Source of the DNA: Immersiella caudata
Taxonomy: Eukaryota; Ascomycota; Sordariomycetes; Sordariales; Lasiosphaeriaceae
Direction of reading: 5' to 3'
Length of the DNA: 64,000 bases
NCBI GenBank assembly: GCA_030512335.1
Contig: JAULSU010000002.1
Coordinates: forward strand, 3,596,001 to 3,660,000
Part shown: positions 47,317 through 57,735 of the stretch, in pieces
How the letters are laid out: each line of letters begins with the position of its first letter
How positions within the stretch are numbered: position 1 is the first letter of the stretch
Notes under the pieces: model-generated
Told to the model about the DNA's origin: nothing
Databases searched by the model: none
What the model saw: the letters and a program-made list of their open reading frames with translations, nothing else
Translations under genes and position numbers: made by a program

Positions 47317-50299
47317 ATGTCGGCTTCCGAGGGCGAACGGGACTTCCCGGACCGGGGCCCGGCCGTCTTCGCCGTCACTACCGCCACATCGGCGCTTGCT
47401 ACCGTCTTTGTGGCCGCGAGAATGGTCTCACGTGTCGGCATTGTGCGACACATGTCGGCAGATGACTACATCATCATTCTGGCCTGGTTCATCGCCTTCT
47501 TCCTCTCGCTAACTATCGACTTTGGCACTCGTTTTGGGCTGGGGAGACACGACAGCAACATTGAACATGTTGACAAGCCCGGTTTGCGAATGTGCGAATA
47601 TGTCTTCTCCGTCTTATACGTATGCCAAGCCCCCACGTGTGTCTTGCCTGGCGCTGTATGTCTAACAAGGATTACAGAACCCTGCCCTCATGGCAACCAA
47701 GACATCTATTCTCGTCTTTTATCTCCGCCTGGCTAAGAACACGCAAAAGATCCTGCGCCTGGCGTCTTGGGGTGTGCTGGCGATCGTGAACACGGCCGGC
47801 ACGATTCTGACCTTTATGAACATCCTCCAATGTCACCCCATTTCCGCGGCTTGGGATGCTAGGATTCGACCAGAGCGATGTATCCCGCTGCTGACTGAGT
47901 TCATATGCTCTGCTCCGGTGAACGTCACGACCGATTTGGCCATCATGGCGTTGCCGATCCCGGTTATCACGGGGATGCATCTGCCGCCGAGGCAGAAGAC
48001 GATATTGGTGATGACGTTCGCGCTGGGGATATTCGTGACCATTGTGGATGTGGTCAGGATTTATTATCTGCAGCAAGCCATCGCCTACGCCCCGATCAAT
48101 TCGTCTGCCGACCCTTCAGCCATGTTTGGGCAAAGCAATGGATTCAGTTGGAATGCCTCTTTTTCCCTGATGTGGTCCGCCGTCGAGGTCAACGTCGGCA
48201 TTACCTGCGCTTGCATCCCGACGCTCAAGCCGCTGATCATTCGGATTTTGCCGTCTATGATTGTCGACCCGAATGGAACTCGACGGTGCAGCGCTCAGAC
48301 GCGCGGTGCACAGATTGTTACCGGCAGCGAGGGCACCACGAAGCAGGCTAGCAGCGAGAACAGCCAACCTGGTATCAACGATGAGGCGATACTACCTGCA
48401 CCAGCTGCTGCCCGCACCGATATCGAAAGGGGGTCCGACGAGGAGTTATCACTCAGGGAGTTCCTTGCGCGAAGACAAGTCGTCGACGATAGGACGGGGA
48501 CCACCGGGACCAGAACGTCCTCCTTCTTTGGCGGTGGCACGAGGCCGGCGCCTGCACCGCCTACGCGCTCGGTCTACTTCGGATTCGTCAATATCAGCAA
48601 GCCCAAGAGCATGATCCGCGCCACCGCATCGGAATCTTTCCGGTACTGCACAATAGTCAGCGTACTGTTCTTTTTGTGGGGGATGTCATACGGCCTGCTC
48701 AACACCCTCAACGTGGTCGTAGCTGAGGTTGCCGACATGACGGATGCGCAGACTCTGGGTTTGACGGCTATTTACTTCGGCGGAGGTTACTTCTTTGGGC
48801 CGCTGGTGGTTGCGGAATGGGTTCTTCGGCATGATGAGCATCACCGATCGAGAAAGAGGTCGCATGGGGATCCAGAGTCGGTCGGGGGGTTCAAGGCAAC
48901 CTTTATCGTTGGGTTGTTGATCTACGGCACGGGGACCATCATGTTTTGGCCTGGTGCGGTGCTCAACTCGTACGGGGGGTTCATGGTGAGCAGTTTTGTT
49001 GTTGGGTTTGGCCTCGCGGTGTTGGAGACGGCCGCGAACCCATTCCTCGCCCTCTGCGGGCCCCCTGAGTACGCGGACGCCCGACTGTTGGTGGCACAGG
49101 GGGTGCAGGGCGTTGGAAGCGTTCTCAGCGGTCTCCTTGCCAATAACGTCCTGTTCACGCGCATCGAATCACGCGTCGTCAACTCGACGACCCTCCTCGA
49201 CGTCCAATGGACTTACCTTGCCGTCACCCTCCTCTGCGTCCTCCTGGCCTTTTATTTCTACTACATGCCGCTCCCCGAAGTCACCGACCGTGAGCTCGAT
49301 CGCCTCGCCTCCCGCCTCCCCGTCAACCCCTCCGCCCCTCTATTCCACCCCAAAATCTCCCTCAAAACATGGACCATAGTCCTCGCCGTCCTCGCCCAGT
49401 GGACGTACGTTGCCGCTCAAGAAAACATGTCCGTCTACTTCCAAGCCCTCCTCACGGCCTTCGCCCCCGAATCCGCGCTCCCATTCTCCTCTCTCAACTT
49501 CCTCCTGGTCGCCCACGCCGGGTTCGCCATCTCCCGCTTCATCGCCGGTCTCATAGCCTATCTGTCCGTCCGCCACCCTTCAAACCGTTTCATCCCGACC
49601 CCCCGCACAATACTCACCGCCTCCATCGCCCTCTCCGCCTTATTTGTCCTCATCGCCGTCGTCCTCCCGCCCACCGCCAACCCTACCCTGATCGCCATCC
49701 CCATCATACTCTTCTACCTCGCCGAAGGTCCGATCTACCCGCTAATCTTCTCCCTTGCCCTCCGAGGCCAAGGCAAACGAACCAAACGGGCAGCCGCCTG
49801 GCTCACCATGGGCGGTTCCAGCCCCGCCGCATGGCCGTTCGTATCCTACGCGATCCTCCGCAACGGAGGGACTATACAAACCTCATTCATCGTGGTGATC
49901 GCGCTGATGGTTGCCACTCTCATCTACCCGCTCTTTTTGACTATCGTAAAGGACGCAAGATGCCTTGTGGATCCTGTCAAGAGCGGAGACGAGAGGCCTG
50001 GGATGGGGAGTAGAAGGGGAAGTGAAGGCGCGGAGGTTACGATGGACATGATCATTGCGGCTAGGAGGAGGGAAGCTGAAAGGGAAAAGGCGGGAGAAGA
50101 GAGTGTGTTGAAGAGGGTCAGTAAGCGGTTTAGTGGGTTTGTTGGGAGCAGGGAAAAGGAGGAGGGTGTTGTGAATAGGGAAGGGACGCGAAGAGATGGT
50201 GGTGGTGGAGGAGGAGGAGGAGGAGGAGGAGGAGAGGCGACGATGGGGTTAGAACCATGGGAGCAGGTGCAGGTTGATACGAGGATTTTGCAGGATTGA
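47317..50299 (+). CDS. Pth11-like receptor domain fused to fucose-permease-type MFS transporter
   Basis: Two exons (47317-47619, 47678-50299) joined in phase give 974 residues. Residues 15-310 are a seven-helix fungal rhodopsin-like (Pth11-type) domain. It includes ARMVSRVGIVRHMSADDYII, then helices with KTSILVFYLRL, a CHPISAAWD-type loop, FICSAPVNVTTDLAIMALPIPVI, and SLMWSAVEVNVGITCACIPTLKPL. A polar 110-residue linker follows (acidic ELSLREFL, then YFGFVNISKPKSM). From about residue 422, SFRYCTIVSVLFFLWGMSYGLLNTLN begins a 12-helix MFS domain of the FHS/FucP type, whose hallmark is LETAANPFLALCGPPEYA (about 550). The tail is charged with a run of about 12 Gly. No stop or splice site separates the halves. 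A sugar-sensing transceptor is an attractive inference; substrate and signalling are unknown. Confidence 0.9.
50197..50235 (+). repeat. GGT/GGA trinucleotide microsatellite coding poly-Gly
   Basis: A run of GGT then GGA codons inside the C-terminal tail of the receptor-transporter fusion encodes about twelve glycines. It keeps the reading frame and is likely to vary in length between strains. Confidence 0.85.
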
Positions 50300-50461
50300 G
50301 TGTGAGGTTGGAGACTTGGTTTCAGGATATATATGGATTAATATGGAGCATATAGCGGCGATTTTTTCCCCCCATTAGACGAGATACCCTTGGTTGTCAT
50401 AATAAAAGCGTTTGTTTTGGAGATGTGACTCCTTGGTGTTGTGAGAATGAGTGACTGTAGC

Positions 50462-51466
50462 TTAGCATAGCACAAGGTTAGAAAGGGAATGGATCCAAGG
50501 TGGTGGAAATGGTATGTTTTCTGGCTCTGCCAATCTACCAATGGGCAATTCCGTATGGCTGTGTACAGTATTTTCCACCAAAAGGGCCGGCCAACCTCCA
50601 TTTTTAGCATAATTCTTGCTGCTTTGTTCATCGCCGTCCTCCTTTCGTCCCCTGTGAGGTCGTGTTTTCTCGGCCGGGGGCTTATCTCTTCGGCGGATCC
50701 TGCCTGGGCCCCCACTCTGGCCGTTATCTTGGGCTGATTCGTTTTCAGCATGACTCTCATCGGTGCTACCGAGAGGGCGTAAAGCGAGCGACATTTGGCA
50801 ACCAGCATAGTAGCCGACGGTGGAACTGTCTCTATCGGATTGAAGGGACTCTGTATGATTGTTACCATCGCTGGTGGCAGAATCAGTCTCAGCCAAGACC
50901 GAACTCTCTCCTCGACTGATGATGACTGTCTCCGAATCCCCCAGTTCGCCTTCGTTTTGAGAGAGACCTTCCCACTCGGCATCGTCATCATTCTCCTCGT
51001 CGCTCACATACTTGAGGGGCGCTGCGGGTCTGGGGACGCCGAGGGCGACGAGCTCTTCAATATGAAAGATTGGGAGACCCTCCCACGTAACATCGTCGGT
51101 GATACTTGGGCATGTCTTTCCTCTCAAAAGGGGTCGGAAATCGCGCCGCCCGTCATGGAAAACCATAGATTGGGGTCCATGGTGCTCTTGCGACACTGTC
51201 CAGGATCAAGAAGAAGGACGGGAATAGTGAAACCCCCGGCCTCTAGGGAGTCGGGCGCCTTGACCATGACTTGCCGATCACTCCAGCCTATGATCTGAAC
51301 GCCATCCCTCGCTTGCGGTGGCATATAGCGAAGCATTTCTATGACAAATAGCTTTTCCTTGTCAAGAGTCCGACCGCTTGTGCTGCTTGAGATATTGACT
51401 GCAAACACAAGCCTGGCCTCTTCAAGCGGTTGTGTCTCGTTGTCAGGCCGTGCTATCTTGGTTCGG
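50462..51466 (-). pseudogene. Frame-broken unknown gene
   Basis: Two adjoining minus-strand frames look like parts of one protein. The upstream frame (about 51466-51124) reads coherently: TKIARPDNETQPLEEARLVF, then LFVIEMLRYMPPQARDGV, GWSDRQVMVKAPDS and FTIPVLLLDPGQ. It then turns into a short meaningless tail. At about 51197-51205 the coherent reading shifts to the second frame (51196-50462), SQEHHGPQSMVFHDGRRDFR, then WEGLPIFHIEELVALGVPRP and a long acidic Ser-rich region with a basic patch (RIRRRDKPPAEKTRPHRG). No normal intron joins them; one extra base would. No upstream ATG is seen in the first frame. I do not recognise the protein. It could be a decayed gene, a sequencing error in a real orphan gene, or two unrelated frames. 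Confidence 0.4.
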
Positions 51467-51971
51467 AAAGAAGGATATTAAATTCTGGCAAGGGCGGGAT
51501 ATGGTAAAACAAGCAGACGGAAGTGGGTTCGTCAAGTCAATATAGTCGGCATATCAAGGCCTGAGGCCGTCGTCATGAGGAGTGTGGAAGGGAAACGACC
51601 AAATATTGCGCTTTTGTGTCAGTCCAGGTGAAGGAAACATTGGTATCAAGTGCATTCATCCCAAACCCCCAAAGAGACCTACTATCAACGTACGGGATAT
51701 GAAGTTAATGCTGAGACCTGAAAAGTCGGGAGCCCCGGAGGCTCTCTACGGCAACTCTTTGCTGGAGTTGACAGATAGAAGGCCCGGTAACCTGGAGGGG
51801 GGGTTCTTCAACTTTCTTTAGCAACTATCGGAAAATAACAAATCCAAAACACAATTCAATTCAGGTCGAAGTTTCGAGCGCAATCGCCCTCCTTGGTTGA
51901 TAAGGCGAGTTCAGGTTGGCATGATGACTGAAGAAGGGTCAGCATCGTATGGCAAAGAGGGAAAATAAGTG

Positions 51972-52019
<48 letters not shown>

Positions 52020-52431
52020 AAAAGAAAAAAAAAAGAAAAAAAAGAAGGGGGGTTGGAAAGTTTCAGTCGCATTTCCCCAGGGCCAGATGCCAGCAATCCG
52101 GCTTGCCCAAGTCGTGGCAGAAACACTAGGAGCCTGGTCGAGGTTGTGACTTTCCCAAGCCGAAGGAAGGCGCACCTGGACAGGGGAATCAACATTGGGT
52201 CCGTGCGCAAGCTTAATTCGCACCACCCTAACCCCAGCCATCCAACGCGACAGAGCGCGCTTCCGGGCGCGTTTACTGATTACGTTCCCGCACAGTAAAG
52301 TTCCGAGCACCCGCATTTCAATCACTACCTCGACCAACCCCAACTCAATGGCATAGTTTTCCTCCAGCTTCATCCACACACCCATCCATCCTCGACACCA
52401 ACTCTTCAAGACGACACTCAAAAACCTCACC
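51467..52431. other. Intergenic region with long A/purine tract
   Basis: No gene supported. An A homopolymer of about 33 bases at 51977-52009 continues as A/G-only sequence to about 52056, roughly 375 bases before the start at 52432. The remainder is the promoter region of that gene. Confidence 0.55.
51977..52056. repeat. Poly(A)/polypurine tract
   Basis: About 33 consecutive A, then AAG/AAAAAAG interruptions and GAAGGGGGG, with no pyrimidine for about 80 bases. It could be the A-tail of a retroposed sequence or a nucleosome-excluding promoter tract. I see no clear retroelement body or target-site duplication next to it. Confidence 0.75.
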
Positions 52432-53217
52432 ATGTTCACCGTATTACCCAGCACGGCCAGCTCATTCGGCTTCGACGCGTTCTCGTCACCGCCGCCACCC
52501 CCACAGATGTACCACCCAGCGATGCCCTCGCCTCTATCTTCGTCGCGCATCCGCGCATCCTCCGTCTCGCCACCTCCACGAACCACAAGTGATTTCACCT
52601 TCAATCTGCGCGAACATCAGTCATCACCGCTCGCAGCAAGATCCCAGCAAGAAAGTCGGTTCAAGTACGCGACGCGCGACGCCAAGCCAAATCCGGTGGT
52701 CAGGAAACGCGAGGATGCACAGGAGGGACGAAGACGCTTGTTTCTTCAGAACGTGCGGCAGAGGCAGGAAGACCAGAAGTGGGAGAAGAGGGGCGGTGAG
52801 GATCAGGTATGTTGGCAGATTCAAAGCTTCCGCCATGTGATTACGATGCTAACCGAGTTTATTCAGCTGCTGAAGCTCGAGTGGTCGCGTCTCAATCGCG
52901 AACTACGGCAGGCCAAGGAGTCAGACATTGATGGCTTCGTCCGGATAGAAGACATCGACGACGAGCTGCCGAATGAGCAGCCCGACGATATTGACGCGAT
53001 GATGCTCGACGCTCTGGAGCAAGAGGAGCAGGCCGAGCTCGAGGCTCTGCTCGCATCGCTGCCATCCGAAGGCTCCGCACAAGCACAAACTTCACCAAGC
53101 CGGCCCGAGTCGATGCATTTCTCCGATGACGAGGATTATGACTCCTTGTTCATGGAGTTGATATCAGAACAGGCGAACGACCAGCCTACAAGTTCCGGCG
53201 ATGTGGAGATGTCATGA
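52432..53217 (+). CDS. Unknown protein with basic helix and acidic C-terminus
   Basis: Two exons (52432-52806, 52867-53217) give 241 residues. The 60-base intron is a multiple of three and in frame, so the retained form would be 261 residues with a Trp/Phe/Ile-rich insert. I favour splicing because donor GTATGT, branch GCTAAC and acceptor TTCAG are good. The N-terminus is Ser/Pro rich (SSPPPPPQMYH, SSSRIRASSVSPPP). The central part is a strongly charged helix (KREDAQEGRRRLFLQNVRQR then DQKWEKRGG) leading into LLKLEWSRLNRELRQAKESD. The C-terminal third is acidic, with FVRIEDIDDELPNEQPDDID, EQEEQAELEALLASL and FSDDEDYDSLFMELI. I cannot name a family. A nuclear adaptor or regulator is a guess from the acidic, hydrophobic-dotted tail. 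The gene converges with PEX19, with 175 bases between stops. Confidence 0.8.
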   Translation: MFTVLPSTASSFGFDAFSSPPPPPQMYHPAMPSPLSSSRIRASSVSPPPRTTSDFTFNLREHQSSPLAARSQQESRFKYATRDAKPNPVVRKREDAQEGRRRLFLQNVRQRQEDQKWEKRGGEDQVCWQIQSFRHVITMLTEFIQLLKLEWSRLNRELRQAKESDIDGFVRIEDIDDELPNEQPDDIDAMMLDALEQEEQAELEALLASLPSEGSAQAQTSPSRPESMHFSDDEDYDSLFMELISEQANDQPTSSGDVEMS

Positions 53218-53391
53218 TTCACCAATCCATCGGCTCTTTCGATTCTTGTCTATGCATGGTACCACGGCGTTATGGAGGTCTTTTCAGAGGAGTGGTTTGG
53301 GGTTTATATTATATCGGTATCGGTGTAGATTCCAGCGTTTTATGGGGATGCGAATGTTGTGATATACCCAGTGGTCCGGCGCAAAAGACGG

Positions 53392-54562
53392 TTATTGAGG
53401 ATTACAGGACTCGTCAGGCATATTCATGACATCTTGGGTGGAGGGCATATCGCCCACAAGGTCAGGGGGTGGCGATCCCGCGGCTTGCATCTGTGTCGCT
53501 GTCAGCGGAAGAAGTAAATAATGTGGGACTAGTTTTACATGCCTTTTGCATCCTGTCTACAATGTACTCGCGATCGGCCGCGTTTGCATCAGAATAACTT
53601 GCTTCCTCAAACTTAGCCACGATTTCCTTGACCAGTCCTTGCTGCTCCCTGTACCGCTTAAGGTCTTCCTCAGATGTCGTCGCCTTGTTCTTTTCAAACC
53701 ACTCTGGAAACTTGTCATTGAGCTCTTTCATGGGCTCATAGAGGATCTCCTTATTGGTGAGCTGCTCCATCATTCCGAGGAGCATCTTGGAAAAGTCCTC
53801 TTCGTTACCCTCGCCCTCTAAGCCGCCAGCCTGCATCTGTTTTAGGAGTTCGGCGAGGAAATCGTCGGAGCCCTCGGCTGCAGCGGCGGCGGTCGCCTGG
53901 TCGCCGGATGTTTGCATGCGCTCCATGGTGCGTTTGATGGTCTCCTGAAAGCTTGCTTCCGCAGCGGCCGCCCCGGCTGCCGCCCCGGGTACCACTCCAA
54001 GGGCTGCCGAGGGAGGGGGAATGTTTGTTGCTGGATGGCCTGCAGTTTCCGCCGCCGCAGCACCCAGCTCCTTAAAGATGCTGTCAAACTGGGCCTGCAT
54101 CTCAGGCTTGAGTGTGTTAGCGGCTGCATCTCATGTTCGCGGCGCATAAGACTTACAGAGCTCTCCATTTCTCCTAGCAAGTCCGCCATACCGGCCTGGA
54201 GCTGCTTGGCGAACTCATCATCCGACAATATGTCGTCAAGTTTCGGCTCTGGGACCGATGGTCCTGCCACTACAGGCTTCCCAAGCGGGACCTCTGGCGC
54301 TTTTCCACCGATCTTTGTCGCCGAGAACTCCTCCAGCATGTCTACATGGCGCGTTGTTAATCATGAGAAGGTCTGCGCCCAAAAGGCTGAGACCTGGATG
54401 CTCACCATCGAGATCGTCGAGGTCATCTTCATCTGGATCAGGTACGTCAGACTCATCCTCAGCTGTTGCCACCTTGGCCTCAGGTTGCGCTGTAGGGGTG
54501 GCCGTTTGCTGAACAACACCCTCCTTTGCTGCGCCGATGTCGCCGGCGGCAGTCGCCATCAT
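53392..54562 (-). CDS. PEX19: Peroxisomal membrane protein import receptor Pex19
   Basis: Four exons on the minus strand (54562-54406, 54341-54157, 54106-53543, 53490-53392) give 334 residues. Pex19 binds newly made peroxisomal membrane proteins in the cytosol and docks on Pex3. Visible are the acidic N-terminus (SDVPDPDEDDLDDLDDMLEE), the DDEFAKQLQAGMADLLGEME helix, FQETIKRTMERMQTS, the LLGMMEQLTNKEILYEPMKE block with FPEWFEKN, and YREQQGLVKEIVAKFE. The last intron (53542-53491) must use a GC donor (AAAAG then GCATGT). Only then does the C-terminus become MQAAGSPPPDLVGDMPSTQD and finish in CNPQ, a CaaX farnesylation box typical of Pex19. Using the nearby GT gives a short tail with no CaaX. 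The start can be either of two adjacent ATGs (54562 or 54559). Confidence 0.94.
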
Positions 54563-55852
54563 GTATGTAGCTCAAAGTATCACGCGCGGTGATGCGGAAG
54601 CTCCAGGGGATGGAAGAAAGGGGGTTTGTAAGGGAGGTGTGTCCGGAGTGAGGCGCTGCCGAAGGTCTGGAACCCCACGCTGCTGGACGCCCGGTGAGAA
54701 TGCGAAGACGAAGAGCTAATGCACGACGCGGTGTACGTCGAAGTCTATGTAGCTAAGACCGTGGGGTGTGAAAAGGCGCATTAATAAGGCACATTAATCA
54801 AGAGCGCGCAAAGGGCGTCCTGGAATGAGAGAGCTGGTGAGTTGTATTTCCCCAAGGCTGCGCATTTGCATGTGAGGCGGGCAGGTGCCGCGCTGCGGGG
54901 GACAGGAACCCCACTACGCCATGCCCCGGCTGCCGGTTCGGCTTCCGGGCTGAGGCTGGAATGGGTGAAGCCGTTGCTTCACGGCCAGTGATAATTCTTG
55001 TGCAGAGTGCACCGGAGAGATTGTTCATGCTTGAGACAATCCACACTTGCAGCTCCTTCTGACTCTTTCTCTGCCTGCTCCGGTGCCTTATTGAAAAGTG
55101 CGCCTTGGTACTGTGTTTGTGAAAAGCCTCAAACATTGAACGTGGAGTGTTGTCTCTTGTCGCACAAAGGCCTCGGTCTATCGAACAGGGGACTTGGCGC
55201 CTCATTGAAGTGGCATGATGCTCGAGAAACATCGAAGGCCTTGTCTTTATTTTGATAAACCCATGTTGTATAATTGGCTCGTGTCCTGAACAATGTTGCA
55301 AGGAGGGCTTGTAACTTGGCATGGCACAACCCTGACAAAGGATCAGCAATATCTGCCTCAGATTGTAGAAATTGTATTCAAAAAAAAATAGGCCAGAAAG
55401 ATAGACGCTCATTCGGTCTGTGTGCCAGTGACATCTGCTGTAACCCATTTGCATGAGCCATTCATTCCTGAGGCTCACCTCACGGCCTCCCACGTATTTA
55501 CCCCGCAATCAACCACCCACTCCGCCTTCCATTCTAGGCTGGCATCGCATCTCAATTTGAACCTTTCTTCTCCCCACCCTCAGGAACGACAACTTGCTGC
55601 GGCCGTCTTTTCTAGGTAGGTCCCTCGGTTCTCACCTCTTCGGCACCATCACGTGGCTGGCCTATTCCCCATCTTTTGGCTTCGGCAGAGCTCGATCTCT
55701 CCAATGACCCGCTTCGAGCAATGACCCGCGACCCGCGACCCCACGCTCCATCGACCGCGACTGACGTGGAGACCCAGACCTGGTAGCATCGGCGCGCTGC
55801 ATTCTCTCAGAAATAGCTCACCGGCCGGCTTGACAATCGTCTCGGAGCAACC
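54563..55852. other. Divergent promoter between PEX19 and UBC9
   Basis: 1.3 kb with no supportable gene. A 236-codon minus-strand frame (54798-55508) shows no domain and no coding character. The UBC9 side is C+T rich leader. Confidence 0.45.
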
Positions 55853-56553
55853 ATGGCGCTGTGTCAAAACCGTCTGCAAGAGGAACGGTATGTCGACCCT
55901 CCCACAAACCTCGGCGCCAAGTCGCATGCAAAGGCTTCGGCCGCCATCTCGACAGTCACTCATCAACTCTGCAGGAAGTTGTGGCGCAAAGACCATCCGT
56001 TCGGCTTCTACGCACGACCCCAGAAGAATGCCCTCGGCGTCCTCGATCTGAAGGTTTGGGAGTGCGGTATCCCCGGCAAGGAGAAGACCATCTGGGAGGG
56101 CGGCCTCTTCAAGCTGACGGTCACCTTTCCCGACGGTATGCGCAATATCCCCATCCATCGTATCCGAGGGATATTTACTGACCGGTCTTCGTTCCTGCAG
56201 AGTACCCCACGAAACCCCCGAAATGCAAGTCGAGTTCCCCGCGCAGAGACACGTAACGATCAGCATGGTCATGGGACTAACCTGCAGTTATCGATGTAGG
56301 CAAGTTCGTACCGCCGCTCTTCCATCCGAACGTCTACCCGTCCGGCACTGTCTGCCTGTCTATTCTGAACGAAGAGGAGGCATGGCGTCCGGCCATCACG
56401 GTCAAGCAAATCCTTCTCGGCGTGCAGGATCTACTTAATGACCCTAACCCGGAGTCGCCGGCACAGGCTGAGGCCTACAACCTCTTCAAGAAGGACCGCG
56501 TTGAATACGAGAAGCGGATCAAGCGCATCGTGCGGGAGAATGCCGCTCCCTAA
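55853..56553 (+). CDS. UBC9: SUMO-conjugating enzyme E2 Ubc9
   Basis: Four exons (55853-55887, 55975-56135, 56201-56224, 56300-56553) give exactly 157 residues, the family length. It transfers SUMO from the E1 enzyme to target lysines, mainly in the nucleus. Motifs: [20 protein letters not shown], the [18 protein letters not shown] strand region, [14 protein letters not shown] with the E2 HPN motif, catalytic Cys92 in [12 protein letters not shown], then [20 protein letters not shown] and [12 protein letters not shown]. The third exon is only 24 bases. The third intron (56225-56299) begins with GC (AAAT then GCAAGT). This is the only splice that yields the invariant [14 protein letters not shown], since the neighbouring GT puts the rest out of frame. 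Confidence is very high. Confidence 0.97.
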
Positions 56554-57735
56554 GGGGCATGACGTTACGAAGATAATGCGATTCGATCATGATAGTCCAA
56601 AGCGGCAGGCACAACTCGACGTTGTTTGGGGCTACGGAGTTATGGGGGAATACCAGGGTGGCTTACAGCTCGCGGCGTCGGGGTTGGGAGTTTAGATGGC
56701 AGGATCGAACTGGTTGCCACGCCATTCTACTACTTCGTTGAGTTCGTCAAAGTCTACGGTCCTTAACGTTACCGCATAGCAGACATACTTACAGGACGGC
56801 TTAAAACCGCTGAAAATAAACGCATAAAAAAACATACCCGCAGTACCACAGTCGATGAAGGCTCTGTTGAGCTCGTGACGTGCGCCCTGAAACATCGAGC
56901 TTACAACCCACGCTTTGCCGGCGGCACCCTGAAGTCCGCTTGGGGGTCTGGGTTGAGCCCCCACGCGGAAATTTGTGAGGACTCACTTTGTGGGGTTGGA
57001 CAGGCGCCACCCAGGATCGCAAATAGCCTCCTGGAGAGGGCGATTCATTGCACACCTCTTTTCCCACAGATGCACGATCTCACGTGGACCAGCGCTGCGC
57101 GCTCACCACAGTGACCTTCTTGAGATCTCTTATCAGCCCGCTTTAGGTAATGAGGGGCCCCCAGTCTTAGCGACCAAGCCAATCACGGCGCGGCCCGACA
57201 TCGGCCCCGGTAGTGACTCGATGTCCCTTTTTTCGCCGTTTCCCAGCAGGGTGGCACCCGGTGGCCAACGAGGGGCTTGGAATTGTCAATGGAGCCGGTA
57301 GAGTCGCTGGGGACTAGGCCTCTGAGCCTTGCCCCTTAGTCAAGGCGTTGGAACCCGTTGTATCAAGACGTCCCGTCGAGCCGATGGGAACCTGGGCTCA
57401 ACCACACACACAAAAGCTTTTCCTGGGCGTGTGACTCCTCTTTCTTCCTTCCCACACTCCTCTCCTTCCCCCGTCGTCATACACCTCACCTTTCACATCC
57501 CACTCGACCTGCAGCCCGAAGCAGCGAGTTCATCCCGCGATCCTCTTCCCCAAGCTACACCGCGCGTACCCTTACGCCTCAGCTTTATTCGACGACACAC
57601 CTTGCCGGCCAAAGGAGTGAGTATAAAGCTGCCCCTCTCATCGCTGATCGTGGTAAACAGGCTCCGCTCTTCAGCGCCGCGCGACTCCCTCAGGTTCCCA
57701 ATCGATCACTGCCCGAAAGTGTTACGACATCCAAG
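56554..57735. other. UBC9-ASN2 spacer and asparagine synthetase promoter
   Basis: No confident gene. A 90-codon minus-strand frame at 56692-56964 ends in a protein-like segment but has no family match that I can name. The 500 bases before 57736 include two TGACTC motifs and a C+T-rich leader for the asparagine synthetase gene. Confidence 0.45.
57214..57437. promoter_or_regulatory. Candidate CPC1/Gcn4 sites (TGACTC) upstream of ASN2
   Basis: TGACTC occurs at 57214-57219 and 57432-57437, about 520 and 300 bases before the ASN2 start. A full palindromic TGAGTCA lies at 58111-58117 inside an ASN2 intron. This is the core bound by Gcn4/CPC1, which induces amino-acid synthesis genes on starvation. 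Six-base cores occur often by chance, so the assignment rests on the gene's known regulation in other fungi. Confidence 0.4.

Noticed and set aside
54798..55508. 236-codon minus-strand frame between PEX19 and UBC9
   Set aside because: No domain, irregular composition, and it lies in promoter sequence of both neighbours.
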